DNA of 64,000 bases from Aquincola agrisoli (GTDB lineage Bacteria; Pseudomonadota; Gammaproteobacteria; Burkholderiales; Burkholderiaceae_C): contig NZ_JAZIBG010000038.1 of NCBI RefSeq assembly GCF_036621135.1, forward strand, positions 1 to 64,000, in the 5' to 3' direction. Made by a program: the position numbers and the translations under genes. Below are positions 1-9,550 of this stretch, in pieces. Each line of letters opens with the position of its first letter. Position 1 is the stretch's first letter. The notes beneath the pieces were generated by a model. The model saw only the letters and a list, made by a program, of their open reading frames with translations. It did not search any database and was not told the origin of the DNA.

Positions 1-1
1 C

Positions 2-283
2 CACGTCGCGGCCGCGGCGCCCGGCAAGGTCACCGCGATCGACACCCACTGGATCTGGCAGGACGGCCAGCGCCTGACGAAGGCGCCGCTGCAGATCAGC
101 GGCGGCCACATCGAAGTGCCGACGACGCCGGGCCTCGGCGTGGTGCTGGACATGGCCGAAGTGGAGAAGGCGCATCGCCTGTACCAGGAGCACGGCCTGG
201 GCGCACGCGACGACGCGATCGCGATGCAGCACCTGATCCCCGACTGGCGCTTCGATCCGAAGCGCCCCTGCATGGTCCGCTGA
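2..283 (+). CDS. gudD: Glucarate dehydratase, C-terminal fragment (window edge)
   Basis: The window opens inside this gene; 93 C-terminal residues and the TGA stop are visible. The fragment reads through HWIWQDGQRLTKAPLQI, GLGVVLDM and GLGARDDAIAMQHLIPDW and ends in CMVR, the typical tail of glucarate dehydratase, an enolase-superfamily enzyme that dehydrates D-glucarate to 5-keto-4-deoxyglucarate. The catalytic lysine and histidine lie upstream and cannot be checked. A related galactarate or glucarate dehydratase-like paralogue is the main alternative. No neighbour of a glucarate pathway is seen downstream. Confidence 0.85.
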   Translation, partial: HVAAAAPGKVTAIDTHWIWQDGQRLTKAPLQISGGHIEVPTTPGLGVVLDMAEVEKAHRLYQEHGLGARDDAIAMQHLIPDWRFDPKRPCMVR

Positions 284-314
284 AGCGCGTCGCGCGTCGG
301 GGGACAATCGCCCG

Positions 315-1112
315 ATGCCGATACGCACCGTCGCCGCCACCCGCTACGTCACGCCCCTGCGCGAGGGGGGCTCGCTGCCGGCGGTCGTCGAGGGCTGCGA
401 CGAGGGGCTGTACGTCCTGAAGTTTCGCGGCGCCGGCCAGGGCCCGCGGGCTCTGATCGCCGAGCTGGTTGCCGGCGAACTGGCACGCGCCGCCGGCCTG
501 CGCGTGCCGGAGATCGTCTTCATGACGCTCGATGCCGAGATGGCGCGCACCGAGCCCGACCCCGAGATCCAGGACCTGATCCGCGCCAGCGCCGGCCTGA
601 ACCTCGCGCTCGACTACCTGCCCGGCTCGGTGACCTTCGATCCGCTCGTGCGCATCCCCGGCGCCGAAGCACCCGACGCCGACGAGGCCTCGGCCATCGT
701 GTGGCACGACGCCTTCACCACCAACATCGACCGCACGCCACGCAACGCCAACCTGCTGCTGTGGCACCGCCGGCTGTGGCTGATCGACCATGGCGCCGCG
801 CTGTACTTCCACCACGACTGGAACGACTACCTCGCCCGCAGCCGCTCGCCGTTCACGCACGTCAAGGACCACGTGCTGCTGCCGTTCGCCGATCGCATCG
901 CCGCGGCCGACGACCGCATGAGCGCGCTGCTGACGCCGGAAGTCGTCGCGGGCGTGGTCGCGCTGATCCCCGACGAGTGGCTGGCGGGCGACGCCCCCTT
1001 CCCCTCGGCCGAGGCACACCGCGATGCCTACCGGCAGTACCTGTGCAGCCGGCTGGCATCGCCGCGCGCATTCGTCGACGAAGCCCTGCGCGCCCGCGCC
1101 GCCCTGTCATGA
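315..1112 (+). CDS. HipA-like (HipA_2 type) protein kinase
   Basis: 265 residues. It resembles the stand-alone HipA-like kinase family rather than classical HipA (about 440 aa): it is shorter and has no HipB-like antitoxin gene beside it. Kinase features are intact: an ATP-binding lysine in YVLKF (about residue 35), the helix AELVAGELARAAGLRVPE, a catalytic loop NIDRTPRNANLLL (about 137-149) with the Asp and Asn expected of a HipA fold, and a metal-binding LIDHG in place of DFD/DFG. Its stop overlaps the start of the DUF3037 gene (ATGA), so the two are almost certainly co-translated. The substrate is unknown; calling it a toxin would be a guess. Confidence 0.8.
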   Translation: MPIRTVAATRYVTPLREGGSLPAVVEGCDEGLYVLKFRGAGQGPRALIAELVAGELARAAGLRVPEIVFMTLDAEMARTEPDPEIQDLIRASAGLNLALDYLPGSVTFDPLVRIPGAEAPDADEASAIVWHDAFTTNIDRTPRNANLLLWHRRLWLIDHGAALYFHHDWNDYLARSRSPFTHVKDHVLLPFADRIAAADDRMSALLTPEVVAGVVALIPDEWLAGDAPFPSAEAHRDAYRQYLCSRLASPRAFVDEALRARAALS

Positions 1113-1510
1113 ACGACCCGCGTTTCGCCTGTACCTACGATTACGCGATCGTGCGCGTCGTGCCGCGTGTCGAACGCGGCGAGTTCATCAACGCCGGGGT
1201 GATCCTGTCGTGCGCCTCGCGCCGGTTCCTGCAGGCCCGCATCGAGCTGGACGAGGCGCGGGCGCTGGCGCTGGATCCGGCGCTCGACCTGCCGTCGATC
1301 CGCGCCACGCTGGCCGCCATCCCGCTGATCTGCGAAGGCGGCAAGGCCGCCGGCGCCCTCGGGCAACTGCCGCTGCGCGAGCGCTTCCACTGGCTGGTCG
1401 CACCACGCAGCGCCAGCATCCAGACCTCCCAGGTGCACACCGGCCGCTGCGACGACCTGGAAGCAGCACTCACGCACCTGCTTGAGCGCATGGTGCGGCC
1501 GCCGCGCTGA
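1109..1510 (+). CDS. DUF3037 domain protein, partner of the HipA-like kinase
   Basis: 133 residues. The N-terminal stretch YDYAIVRVVPRVERGEFINAG is followed by VILSC, typical of DUF3037 proteins. The middle has GALGQLPLRERFHWL and the end is basic. No signal peptide or membrane segment is seen. The start ATG overlaps the kinase stop by four bases. DUF3037 genes are often found next to HipA-like kinase genes, so it may be a substrate, adaptor or modulator of the kinase; that role is inference. The molecular function is unknown. Confidence 0.8.
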   Translation: MNDPRFACTYDYAIVRVVPRVERGEFINAGVILSCASRRFLQARIELDEARALALDPALDLPSIRATLAAIPLICEGGKAAGALGQLPLRERFHWLVAPRSASIQTSQVHTGRCDDLEAALTHLLERMVRPPR

Positions 1511-1519
1511 CCGGCCCGG

Positions 1520-2230
1520 TCAGCGCGTGGCGGGCGTGCCGCCTTGGCCGTAGAGGACCTTGCGCTGCGCCTCCTTCTCGGCGTCGCTCAGTTCCCGGGG
1601 CGGGTTGATCTTCTGTACCAGCGCATACGCGCGCTGCACGGCGGGCCGCGCCTGGATGGCCTGGAACCAGCGGTGCAGGTGCGGGAAGTCCTCGAGCCTC
1701 TGTTCGTGCAACTGGTGCGGCACGATCCACGGATAGCTCGCGATGTCGGCGATCGAATACTCGCCGGCAAGGTACTCGCGGTCGGCCAGGCGCTTGTTCA
1801 TCACACCGTACAGGCGCGCCGTCTCCTTCACGTAGCGCTCGATCGCATAGGGGATCTTCTCGGGCGCCGCCATGTGGAAATGGCCGTTCTGGCCGGCCAT
1901 CGGCCCGAGGCCGCCCATCTGCCAGAAGAGCCACTGCAGCACCTCGGTGCGCCCCCGCAGGTCACGCGGCAGCAGCTGGCCGGTTTTCTCGGCCAGGTAG
2001 AGCAGGATCGCGCCCGACTCGAACACCGACACGGGCTCCGTACCCTCGGCCGGTGCGTTGTCGACGATGGCGGGGATGCGGTTGTTCGGCGCGATGCGCA
2101 GGAAGTCGGGCGCGAACTGGTCGCCCTTGCCGATGTTCACAGGCACGACGCGGTACGGCAGCCCGGTCTCTTCCAGGAAGATGCTGATCTTGTGGCCGTT
2201 CGGGGTGGTCCAGTAGTGCAGGTCGATCAT
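1520..2230 (-). CDS. Glutathione S-transferase family protein, YfcG/YghU-like
   Basis: 236 residues from ATG. The N-terminal thioredoxin-fold half contains TPNGHKISIFLEETGLPY and FLRIAPNNRIPAIVD, and the ES motif of the glutathione site appears as FESGAILLYLAEKTG. This pattern is that of the YfcG/YghU (Nu-class) disulfide-bond reductases, in which the Thr/Asn of TPNGHK contacts glutathione. The C-terminal helical domain includes YSIADIASYPWI. An in-frame start 14 codons upstream exists but adds residues unlike the family. It converges with the DUF3037 gene and is transcribed alone. Role: glutathione-dependent thiol/disulfide chemistry in the cytoplasm. Confidence 0.85.
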   Translation of the reverse strand: MIDLHYWTTPNGHKISIFLEETGLPYRVVPVNIGKGDQFAPDFLRIAPNNRIPAIVDNAPAEGTEPVSVFESGAILLYLAEKTGQLLPRDLRGRTEVLQWLFWQMGGLGPMAGQNGHFHMAAPEKIPYAIERYVKETARLYGVMNKRLADREYLAGEYSIADIASYPWIVPHQLHEQRLEDFPHLHRWFQAIQARPAVQRAYALVQKINPPRELSDAEKEAQRKVLYGQGGTPATR

Positions 2231-2378
2231 GGATGCGGGTCGGAGGTCTTCGGGCCGCGGATGATCCGGCATCGGGCGCGAGCCTGTCGGCGGCCTGCCG
2301 CAAATCCCTGAACCCGATCGTGCTTCCGCGGATCACACCGCGGCCTTCTCACGCTTTCCAACCCTGCAGGAGTTCGAC

Positions 2379-3281
2379 ATGGCCTACCAGCCCCCTCGCC
2401 TCACCGCCGCCGACTTCCATCCGGAGGTGCTGCGTCTGTTCGACCAATACGTGCACGGCCACCTCGACCGACGCGGCTTCATCGAGGGGGCGAGCAAGTT
2501 CGCGGTCGGCGGCGTGACTGGCGCCACCCTGCTGGAAGCGCTCAGCCCCCGCTTCGCCCAGGCGCAGCAAGTCCCTGCCGGCGATCCGCGCATCAAGGCG
2601 GAGTTCGTCGAATTCGATTCCCCCAAGGGCTACGGCAGGGGCCGCGGCTACCTGGTGCGGCCCGCCAACGCCGGAGGGCCGCTGCCGCTGGTGCTCGTGG
2701 TGCACGAGAACCGCGGCCTGAACCCGCACATCGAGGACATTGCGCGCCGCGTCGCACTGGAGAACTTCATCGCGTTCGCGCCCGATGCGCTGTTCCCCCT
2801 CGGCGGTTATCCGGGCGACGAGGACAAGGCCCGCGGGGCCTTCGCCAAGCTCGACCAATCGAAGACGCAGGAAGACTTCATCGCCGCCACAGGCTACCTG
2901 AAGTCCGTCAGCGGAGGCAACGGCAAGCTCGGCGTCGTGGGCTTCTGCTACGGCGGCGGCATCGCCAACTTCCTGGCCACGCGCCTGCCCGAGCTGAACG
3001 CCGCCGTGCCGTTCTACGGCATTGCGCCGCCGGCCGACCAGGTGCCGAAGATCAAGGCGGCGCTGTACGTCGTGCTCGCCGAGAACGACGAGCGCATCAA
3101 CGCCAGCTGGCCCGCCTACGAGGCCGCGTTAAAGGCCGCGGGCGTGCCCTACGAGGCGCAGGTCTTCCCCGGCACGCAGCACGGCTTCAACAACGACACG
3201 ACGCCGCGCTACGACCAGGCGGCCGCGCGATCGGCCTGGCAGAGGACGCTGGCGCTGTTCAACCGCACGCTGCGGGCCTGA
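2379..3281 (+). CDS. Dienelactone hydrolase family protein with Tat-like leader
   Basis: 300 residues. An alpha/beta hydrolase of the dienelactone hydrolase (carboxymethylenebutenolidase) family: the nucleophile is the Cys of GFCYGGG (about residue 189), with a VVHENRG strand upstream and the C-terminal catalytic His in TQHGFNND. Residues about 30-60 contain DRRGFIEGASKFAVGG followed by a hydrophobic stretch and a possible cleavage site after FAQAQ, resembling a twin-arginine signal displaced from the N-terminus, so periplasmic location is likely. The substrate is unknown and no chlorocatechol pathway genes lie nearby. Confidence 0.88.
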   Translation: MAYQPPRLTAADFHPEVLRLFDQYVHGHLDRRGFIEGASKFAVGGVTGATLLEALSPRFAQAQQVPAGDPRIKAEFVEFDSPKGYGRGRGYLVRPANAGGPLPLVLVVHENRGLNPHIEDIARRVALENFIAFAPDALFPLGGYPGDEDKARGAFAKLDQSKTQEDFIAATGYLKSVSGGNGKLGVVGFCYGGGIANFLATRLPELNAAVPFYGIAPPADQVPKIKAALYVVLAENDERINASWPAYEAALKAAGVPYEAQVFPGTQHGFNNDTTPRYDQAAARSAWQRTLALFNRTLRA

Positions 3282-3293
3282 AGGCCCCGCGCT

Positions 3294-4769
<1,476 letters not shown>

Positions 4770-4892
4770 CGACGGGTGTGTTCTGTTCTTGTATCGCAGG
4801 GAGCGCCACGGGCCGCGGCGCCTGTCTCCGCCGAACCGGCCTGCGAAGGGGTTCGGGCCATCATACCGGCGGGCCTGGCGGCAGCGGCTGCG

Positions 4893-5495
4893 CTAGAACA
4901 TCACCCTCGCGCGGCGCAGCAGCTGCGCCGTCTCGTAGAGCGGCAGCCCCATGATCCCGGAGTAGCTGCCCTCGATGTGCGACACCCACCGTGCCGCCGC
5001 CCCCTGTATGCCGTAGGCACCCGCCTTGCCGAACGGCTCGCCGCTGTCGATGTAGCGGCGGACGTCCTGCGCCGACAGTTCGGTGAACCGCACGCGCGAC
5101 ACGTTCATCTCCAGCAGCGTCGTGCGGCCCGCGCTCACCGCCACGGCGGTCAGCACGCGGTGCGTGCGGCCGGCCAGCGCATGCAGCATCTCGGCCGCAT
5201 CGGCGGCATCGCGCGGCTTGCCCAGGATGCGGCGGCCCAGCGCGACGGTGGTGTCCGAGGCCAGGATCGGCGCGTCCGGCAGGCCGCGCCGCGCCAGCCG
5301 TGCACGGGCCGCGGCCAGCTTGAGGCCGGTGACCCGGCGCACGTAGTCGGCGGGCAGTTCGCCGCTGCGCTCCTCTTCCAGCCGCTCCGCGTTCTCCTTG
5401 CGATCGGGCAGCAGCAGCTCGTGCGGCACGCCGATCTGCTCCAGCAGCTGGCGGCGGCGCGGGCTTTGCGAGGCAAGGTAGACGAAGCGATGCAT
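4893..5495 (-). CDS. maf: Maf family nucleoside triphosphate pyrophosphatase
   Basis: 200 residues. The N-terminal LASQSPRRRQLLEQIG and the later ILASDTTVALG motif are the substrate- and metal-binding signatures of Maf proteins, which hydrolyse dTTP, UTP or modified nucleotides to monophosphates. The YhdE-like GKAGAYGIQG and IEGSYSGIMGLPL stretches favour the dTTP/UTP pyrophosphatase branch. It starts 7 bp after rlmH, so the two are likely co-transcribed, a common pairing in betaproteobacteria. Confidence 0.93.
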   Translation of the reverse strand: MHRFVYLASQSPRRRQLLEQIGVPHELLLPDRKENAERLEEERSGELPADYVRRVTGLKLAAARARLARRGLPDAPILASDTTVALGRRILGKPRDAADAAEMLHALAGRTHRVLTAVAVSAGRTTLLEMNVSRVRFTELSAQDVRRYIDSGEPFGKAGAYGIQGAAARWVSHIEGSYSGIMGLPLYETAQLLRRARVMF

Positions 5496-5502
5496 CAGGC
5501 GA

Positions 5503-5973
5503 TCATTCCCGGTGGTAGGGGTGGCCCGCGGTCACCGACCAGGCGCGGTACAGCGCCTCGGCCAGCAGCACGCGCACGAAGGCGTGGGGCAGCGTCAGGT
5601 CCGACAGCCGCAGCGTCTCGTCGCCCGTGGCCTTGAGCGCCGGGTCCAGGCCGTCCGGCCCCCCGACGAGGAACACCACGTCGCGGCCGTCGCCCAGCCA
5701 GAAGCGCAGGCGCTCGGCAAGCTGCACCGTCGTCAGCCGCGCACCCCGCTCGTCGAGCACCACCCGGCGCGCGCCCTTGGGCACCGCGGCCTCGAGCCGC
5801 TGGCCCTCGGCGGCCATCATCGCCTGGGCCGTCTTGCCGACGCTGCGCGGCTCGGCCTTCAACGCCTTCAGCTCGAGCTTCAGCTCCGGCGGAAAGCGTT
5901 TCGCGAAATCGTCGTAGGCGGTCTCGGCCCAGGCCGGCTGGCGCTGGCCGACAGCCGCGATGACCAGGCGCAC
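5503..5973 (-). CDS. rlmH: 23S rRNA pseudouridine-1915 N3-methyltransferase RlmH
   Basis: 156 residues, the normal size of this compact SPOUT methyltransferase. FLVGGPDGLDP is the SAM-binding knot motif (about 101-111) and the C-terminal LPHAFVRVLLAEALYRAW followed by a GHPYHRE terminus is diagnostic. It methylates pseudouridine 1915 of 23S rRNA in the assembled 70S ribosome, fitting its place beside the ribosome-silencing factor gene 19 bp upstream. Confidence 0.96.
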   Translation of the reverse strand: MRLVIAAVGQRQPAWAETAYDDFAKRFPPELKLELKALKAEPRSVGKTAQAMMAAEGQRLEAAVPKGARRVVLDERGARLTTVQLAERLRFWLGDGRDVVFLVGGPDGLDPALKATGDETLRLSDLTLPHAFVRVLLAEALYRAWSVTAGHPYHRE

Positions 5974-5992
5974 GCCGCGGCCCGCCGAGCGC

Positions 5993-6730
5993 TCAGGCCC
6001 TGCGGGGTGCGGCCTTCTTGGCCGGCGCCTTGCGGGCCGGCGCGGGGCTCGCCGCGGTCTTGCGGGCAGGTGCCTTCTTCGCGGCGGCCTTGGGGGCCTT
6101 GGCAGGCGCCTTGCGGGCAGGCTCGTTGATCACCAGCTTGCGCGAATGCGGCTCGGCAGCAGGGGCCGCATGGCGCGGCGCCGACTTGCCGGTGGCCTTG
6201 GCGGGCGCCTTCTTCGCGGCGGACTTGCCGGCCACGGCCTTCTTCACCGGGGCACGGCCTGCCGGCGCGGCCTTGGCAGCGGCCGTCTTGCGCGCCGCGG
6301 GCTGGCGCGCCGGGGGCGCATCTTCCTCGTCATCGTCGTCGTCCACTTCGTCGGACTCGCCGCCCTTCGGCAACGCGCGCGTCTTGGTGTCGATCTTCAT
6401 CCGCACCGCCTTGCCGCCCCAGATCTCCTCGAGGTGGTAGTACTCGCGGATGCCGGGCTGCATGATGTGGGCGACAGCGGCGCCGCAGTCGACGATGATC
6501 CACTCGCCGTTGTCCTCGCCCTCCATGCGCAGCACCTCCATGCCGCGCGAGCGCACGGCGTCGCGCACGCTGGCCGCCAGCGCCTTGGTCTGGCGGTTGC
6601 TCGTACCGGACGCGACGATCACACGTTCGAACAGCGGCGACAGGTGCTCGGTGTTGAAGACCACGATGTTCTGGGCCTTCACGTCTTCCAGGCCATCGAC
6701 GATGGCGCGCTGCAGTTTGCGGATGTCCAT
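5993..6730 (-). CDS. rsfS: Ribosome silencing factor RsfS with a long lysine/alanine-rich tail
   Basis: 245 residues. Residues 1-115 form a standard RsfS (Iojap) domain: MDIRKLQRAIVDGLEDVKA, VIVASGTSNRQTKA and WIIVDCGAAVAHIM. RsfS binds ribosomal protein uL14 and blocks subunit joining during starvation. Unusually, an acidic patch (about 126-137, DEVDDDDDEED) is followed by about 105 residues built almost only of Lys, Ala, Pro and Arg with repeated KKAPA/AKKAP units, like a histone H1 or AlgP tail. RsfS is usually 105-130 aa. The start ATG abuts the nadD stop. The tail probably binds RNA or DNA; this is inference. Confidence 0.93.
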   Translation of the reverse strand: MDIRKLQRAIVDGLEDVKAQNIVVFNTEHLSPLFERVIVASGTSNRQTKALAASVRDAVRSRGMEVLRMEGEDNGEWIIVDCGAAVAHIMQPGIREYYHLEEIWGGKAVRMKIDTKTRALPKGGESDEVDDDDDEEDAPPARQPAARKTAAAKAAPAGRAPVKKAVAGKSAAKKAPAKATGKSAPRHAAPAAEPHSRKLVINEPARKAPAKAPKAAAKKAPARKTAASPAPARKAPAKKAAPRRA

Positions 6731-7324
6731 TCAGTGTTTTCGGTACAAAGCGTGTTGGGCAATATAGCTGGCGACCGCAGGGGGTACCAGCGTGTCGATC
6801 GGCAATCCGCGTGCCAGGCGGGATCGGATGTCGGTGGCGGCCAGCGTGCTCGGCGGCATGGGGACCACCTCGGCGCGGTGTGGCACGCACTGCAGCTCGG
6901 GCGGCGCGACCGGCGGCACGCCCGCGCGGTTGGCCACCGCGAGCGTGACGCGGGCCAGCAGTTCCTCCCAGCCGTGCCAGGTGTGGAAGCGCTCGTACTG
7001 GTCCTGGCCGATGACCAGGAACCAGGTGTGCTCGCCGGGCTGGGCGGCCTGCAGCGCACGCACGGTCTCGATGGTGTAGCTCGGGCCCGCACGCCGCAGC
7101 TCGATCTCGTCGATCGTGAAATGCGCGTCGCCCGCCAGCGCCAGCTTCAGCATCGCGAGCCGGTGCACGGCATCGGCCGGTACCGAGGCCTTGTGCCACG
7201 GTTCGCCGGTGGGCACCCAGCGCAGCTCGTCGAGCCGCAGGTGCGCCAGGGCGGCATGGGCCAGCGCCAGGTGCGTGTTGTGCACCGGGTCGAAGCTGCC
7301 GCCGAAGATGCCGATGCGGCTCAA
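6731..7324 (-). CDS. nadD: Nicotinate-nucleotide adenylyltransferase, TTG start
   Basis: 197 residues. IGIFGGSFDPVHNTHL at residues 3-18 is the nucleotidyltransferase signature and must lie at the N-terminus. No ATG precedes it in frame; the only fitting start is a TTG overlapping the hemF stop as TTGA. An open frame extends 63 codons further upstream but lies inside hemF and codes for atypical residues. The ISSTxxR-like motif appears as STLAATDIRSRL. The enzyme adenylates nicotinate mononucleotide in NAD synthesis. It is followed directly by rsfS, the widespread nadD-rsfS-rlmH order. Confidence 0.93.
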   Translation of the reverse strand: MSRIGIFGGSFDPVHNTHLALAHAALAHLRLDELRWVPTGEPWHKASVPADAVHRLAMLKLALAGDAHFTIDEIELRRAGPSYTIETVRALQAAQPGEHTWFLVIGQDQYERFHTWHGWEELLARVTLAVANRAGVPPVAPPELQCVPHRAEVVPMPPSTLAATDIRSRLARGLPIDTLVPPAVASYIAQHALYRKH

Positions 7325-8256
7325 GCGGTGGGCCCGGCCGGGGCTTCTGCGGCCCAGTCGCGCGGGCGGAGGAAGTCGGTGTACAGGCGCGCCTCCGGCG
7401 TGCCGGCGTCGGGGTGCCAGTCGTAGCGCCACGCGGCACGCGGCGGCATCGACATCAGGATGCTCTCGGTGCGGCCGCCGCTCTGCAGCCCGAACAGCGT
7501 GCCGCGGTCCCATACGAGGTTGAACTCGACGTAGCGGCCGCGCCGGTAGGCCTGGAACTCGCGCTCCGCCTCACCGTAGGGCAGCGCGCGGCGGCGCTGC
7601 ACGATCGGCAGCCAGGCCTGCAGGAAGGCATCGCCCACCGAGCGGGTCATCGCGAAGCCGTGCTCGAAGCCGCCTTCGGCGAAATCGTCGTAGAAGATGC
7701 CGCCGATGCCGCGCGGCTCGTTGCGGTGCTTCAGGAAGAAGTAGTCGTCGCACCACGCCTTGAAGCGCGGGTACAGGCCGTCGCCGAAGGGCGCCAGCGC
7801 GTCGCGGCAGGTGGCGTGGAAGTGGCGGGCGTCTTCCTCGAAGCCGTAGTACGGCGTGAGGTCCATGCCGCCGCCGAACCAGGTGACGGCCGCGCTGCCC
7901 TCGGGCAGCGCGGCGAGCATGCGCACGTTCATGTGCACGGTCGGCACGTAGGGGTTGCGCGGGTGCATGACCAGCGACACGCCCATCGCCTCGAACGGCG
8001 CGCCGGCCAGCTCGGGCCGGTGCTGCGTGGCCGAAGGCGGCAGTGCCGGCCCGCGCACGTGGCTGAAGTTGCAGCCGCCGCGCTCCAGCAGGTTCCCTTC
8101 CTCGACCAGGCGCGACAGGCCGTCGCCCTGCAGCCGCTCTTCGGGCGCACGCGTCCACCCGTCGGTGATGAACGGCTTGCCGTCCTCCGCCTGCACGGCG
8201 CCGACGATGCGCTCCTGCAGGCCGAGCAGGTAGGCGCGGACCGCCTCGACGCTCAT
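7321..8256 (-). CDS. hemF: Oxygen-dependent coproporphyrinogen III oxidase
   Basis: 311 residues. Family blocks are clear: GGGMDLTPYYGFEEDARHFH, KAWCDDYFFLKHRNEPRGIG, GIFYDDF and the C-terminal YVEFNLVWDRGT. HemF decarboxylates coproporphyrinogen III to protoporphyrinogen IX with O2, so the host respires aerobically. It starts 7 bp after the purD stop, and its own stop overlaps the nadD TTG start. Confidence 0.96.
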   Translation of the reverse strand: MSVEAVRAYLLGLQERIVGAVQAEDGKPFITDGWTRAPEERLQGDGLSRLVEEGNLLERGGCNFSHVRGPALPPSATQHRPELAGAPFEAMGVSLVMHPRNPYVPTVHMNVRMLAALPEGSAAVTWFGGGMDLTPYYGFEEDARHFHATCRDALAPFGDGLYPRFKAWCDDYFFLKHRNEPRGIGGIFYDDFAEGGFEHGFAMTRSVGDAFLQAWLPIVQRRRALPYGEAEREFQAYRRGRYVEFNLVWDRGTLFGLQSGGRTESILMSMPPRAAWRYDWHPDAGTPEARLYTDFLRPRDWAAEAPAGPTA

Positions 8257-8263
8257 CGTGCGC

Positions 8264-9550
8264 TCACCGCGGCTTGATGGCGCGGTGGCCGATGTCGTTG
8301 CGGTACTGCATGCCGGCGAACTGGATCGGCCGCAGGAACTCGTACGCCCGCTGCTGCGCGGTCTTGGCGGAATCGCCGAGCACCGTCACGCACAGCACGC
8401 GGCCGCCGCTGACCGCGACGGCGCCGTCAGGCTGCTGCGTGGTGCCGGCGTGGAAGACGATCGCGTCGTCGGCCGCGGGCGGCACGCCGGTGATCACGTC
8501 GCCCTTGCGCGGATCGGCGGGGTAGCCATCGGCGGCCATCACGACGCCCAGCGCGAAGCGGCGGTCCCAGTTCAGCGAGACCTGGTCGAGCGTGCCGTCG
8601 GTCGCGTGCATCAGCACGTCGACGAGGTCGCTCTTCAGGCGCATCAGGATGACCTCGGCTTCGGGGTCGCCCAGGCGCGCGTTGAACTCCACCGTCCTCG
8701 GAACGCCCTGCGCGTCGATCATCAGGCCGACGTACAGAAAGCCGGTGAAGGGCATGCGGTCCTTCGTCATGCCGGCGACCGTGGGCTGCACGATCTCATG
8801 CATCACCTTGGCATGCACGTTGGGCGTGACCACCGGGGCGGGCGAATAGGCGCCCATGCCGCCGGTGTTGGGGCCGGTGTCGCCGTCGCCGACGCGCTTG
8901 TGGTCCTGGCTGGTGGCCAGCGGCAGCACGTTCTTGCCGTCGCACACGACGATGAAGCTCGCCTCCTCGCCCTGCATGAACTCCTCGATCACCACGCGCG
9001 CGCCGTCGGCGTTGTGCTGCACGCCGAGCTTGTTGTCGACCAGCATGAAGTCGATGGCCTCGTGCGCCTCGGCCAGCGTCATCGCGACGACGACGCCCTT
9101 GCCGGCGGCCAGGCCGTCGGCCTTGATGACGATCGGGGCGCCCTGCGCATCCACGTAGGCATGCGCGGCGGCCGCGTCGCTGAAGGTCTCGTACGCCGCG
9201 GTGGGGATGTGGTGGCGCTTCATGAAGGCCTTGGCGAAGGCCTTGGAGCTTTCGAGCTGCGCGGCGGCCTGCGTGGGGCCGAAGATGCGCAGCCCGCGGG
9301 CGCGGAACACGTCCACCACGCCGGCGGCCAGCGGCGCCTCGGGGCCGACGACGGTGAGCCCGATCTTCTCGGCCTCGACGAAGTCGGCCAGCGCGGCCGG
9401 GTCGGTGATGGCGATGTTGTGCAGCTTGGGGTCGAGCGCCGTGCCGCCGTTGCCTGGCGCCACGAACACCTTCCCGGCCCGCGGGCTTTGCGCCAGCTTC
9501 CAGGCCAGCGCGTGTTCGCGGCCGCCGCCGCCGATGACAAGGATCTTCAT
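8264..9550 (-). CDS. purD: Phosphoribosylamine-glycine ligase
   Basis: 428 residues. An ATP-grasp enzyme beginning MKILVIGGGGREHALAWKL, with GPEAPLAAGVVD, the ATP-grasp lid around PIVIKADGLAAGKGVVVA and the C-terminal block NARLGDPEAEVILMRLKSD. It catalyses step two of de novo purine synthesis. The start codon overlaps the yebC stop (ATGA), implying translational coupling. Confidence 0.97.
   Translation of the reverse strand: MKILVIGGGGREHALAWKLAQSPRAGKVFVAPGNGGTALDPKLHNIAITDPAALADFVEAEKIGLTVVGPEAPLAAGVVDVFRARGLRIFGPTQAAAQLESSKAFAKAFMKRHHIPTAAYETFSDAAAAHAYVDAQGAPIVIKADGLAAGKGVVVAMTLAEAHEAIDFMLVDNKLGVQHNADGARVVIEEFMQGEEASFIVVCDGKNVLPLATSQDHKRVGDGDTGPNTGGMGAYSPAPVVTPNVHAKVMHEIVQPTVAGMTKDRMPFTGFLYVGLMIDAQGVPRTVEFNARLGDPEAEVILMRLKSDLVDVLMHATDGTLDQVSLNWDRRFALGVVMAADGYPADPRKGDVITGVPPAADDAIVFHAGTTQQPDGAVAVSGGRVLCVTVLGDSAKTAQQRAYEFLRPIQFAGMQYRNDIGHRAIKPR

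Noticed and set aside
315..1510. A classical HipBA toxin-antitoxin pair
   Set aside because: There is no helix-turn-helix HipB gene and the kinase is much shorter than HipA; DUF3037 is not a known antitoxin.
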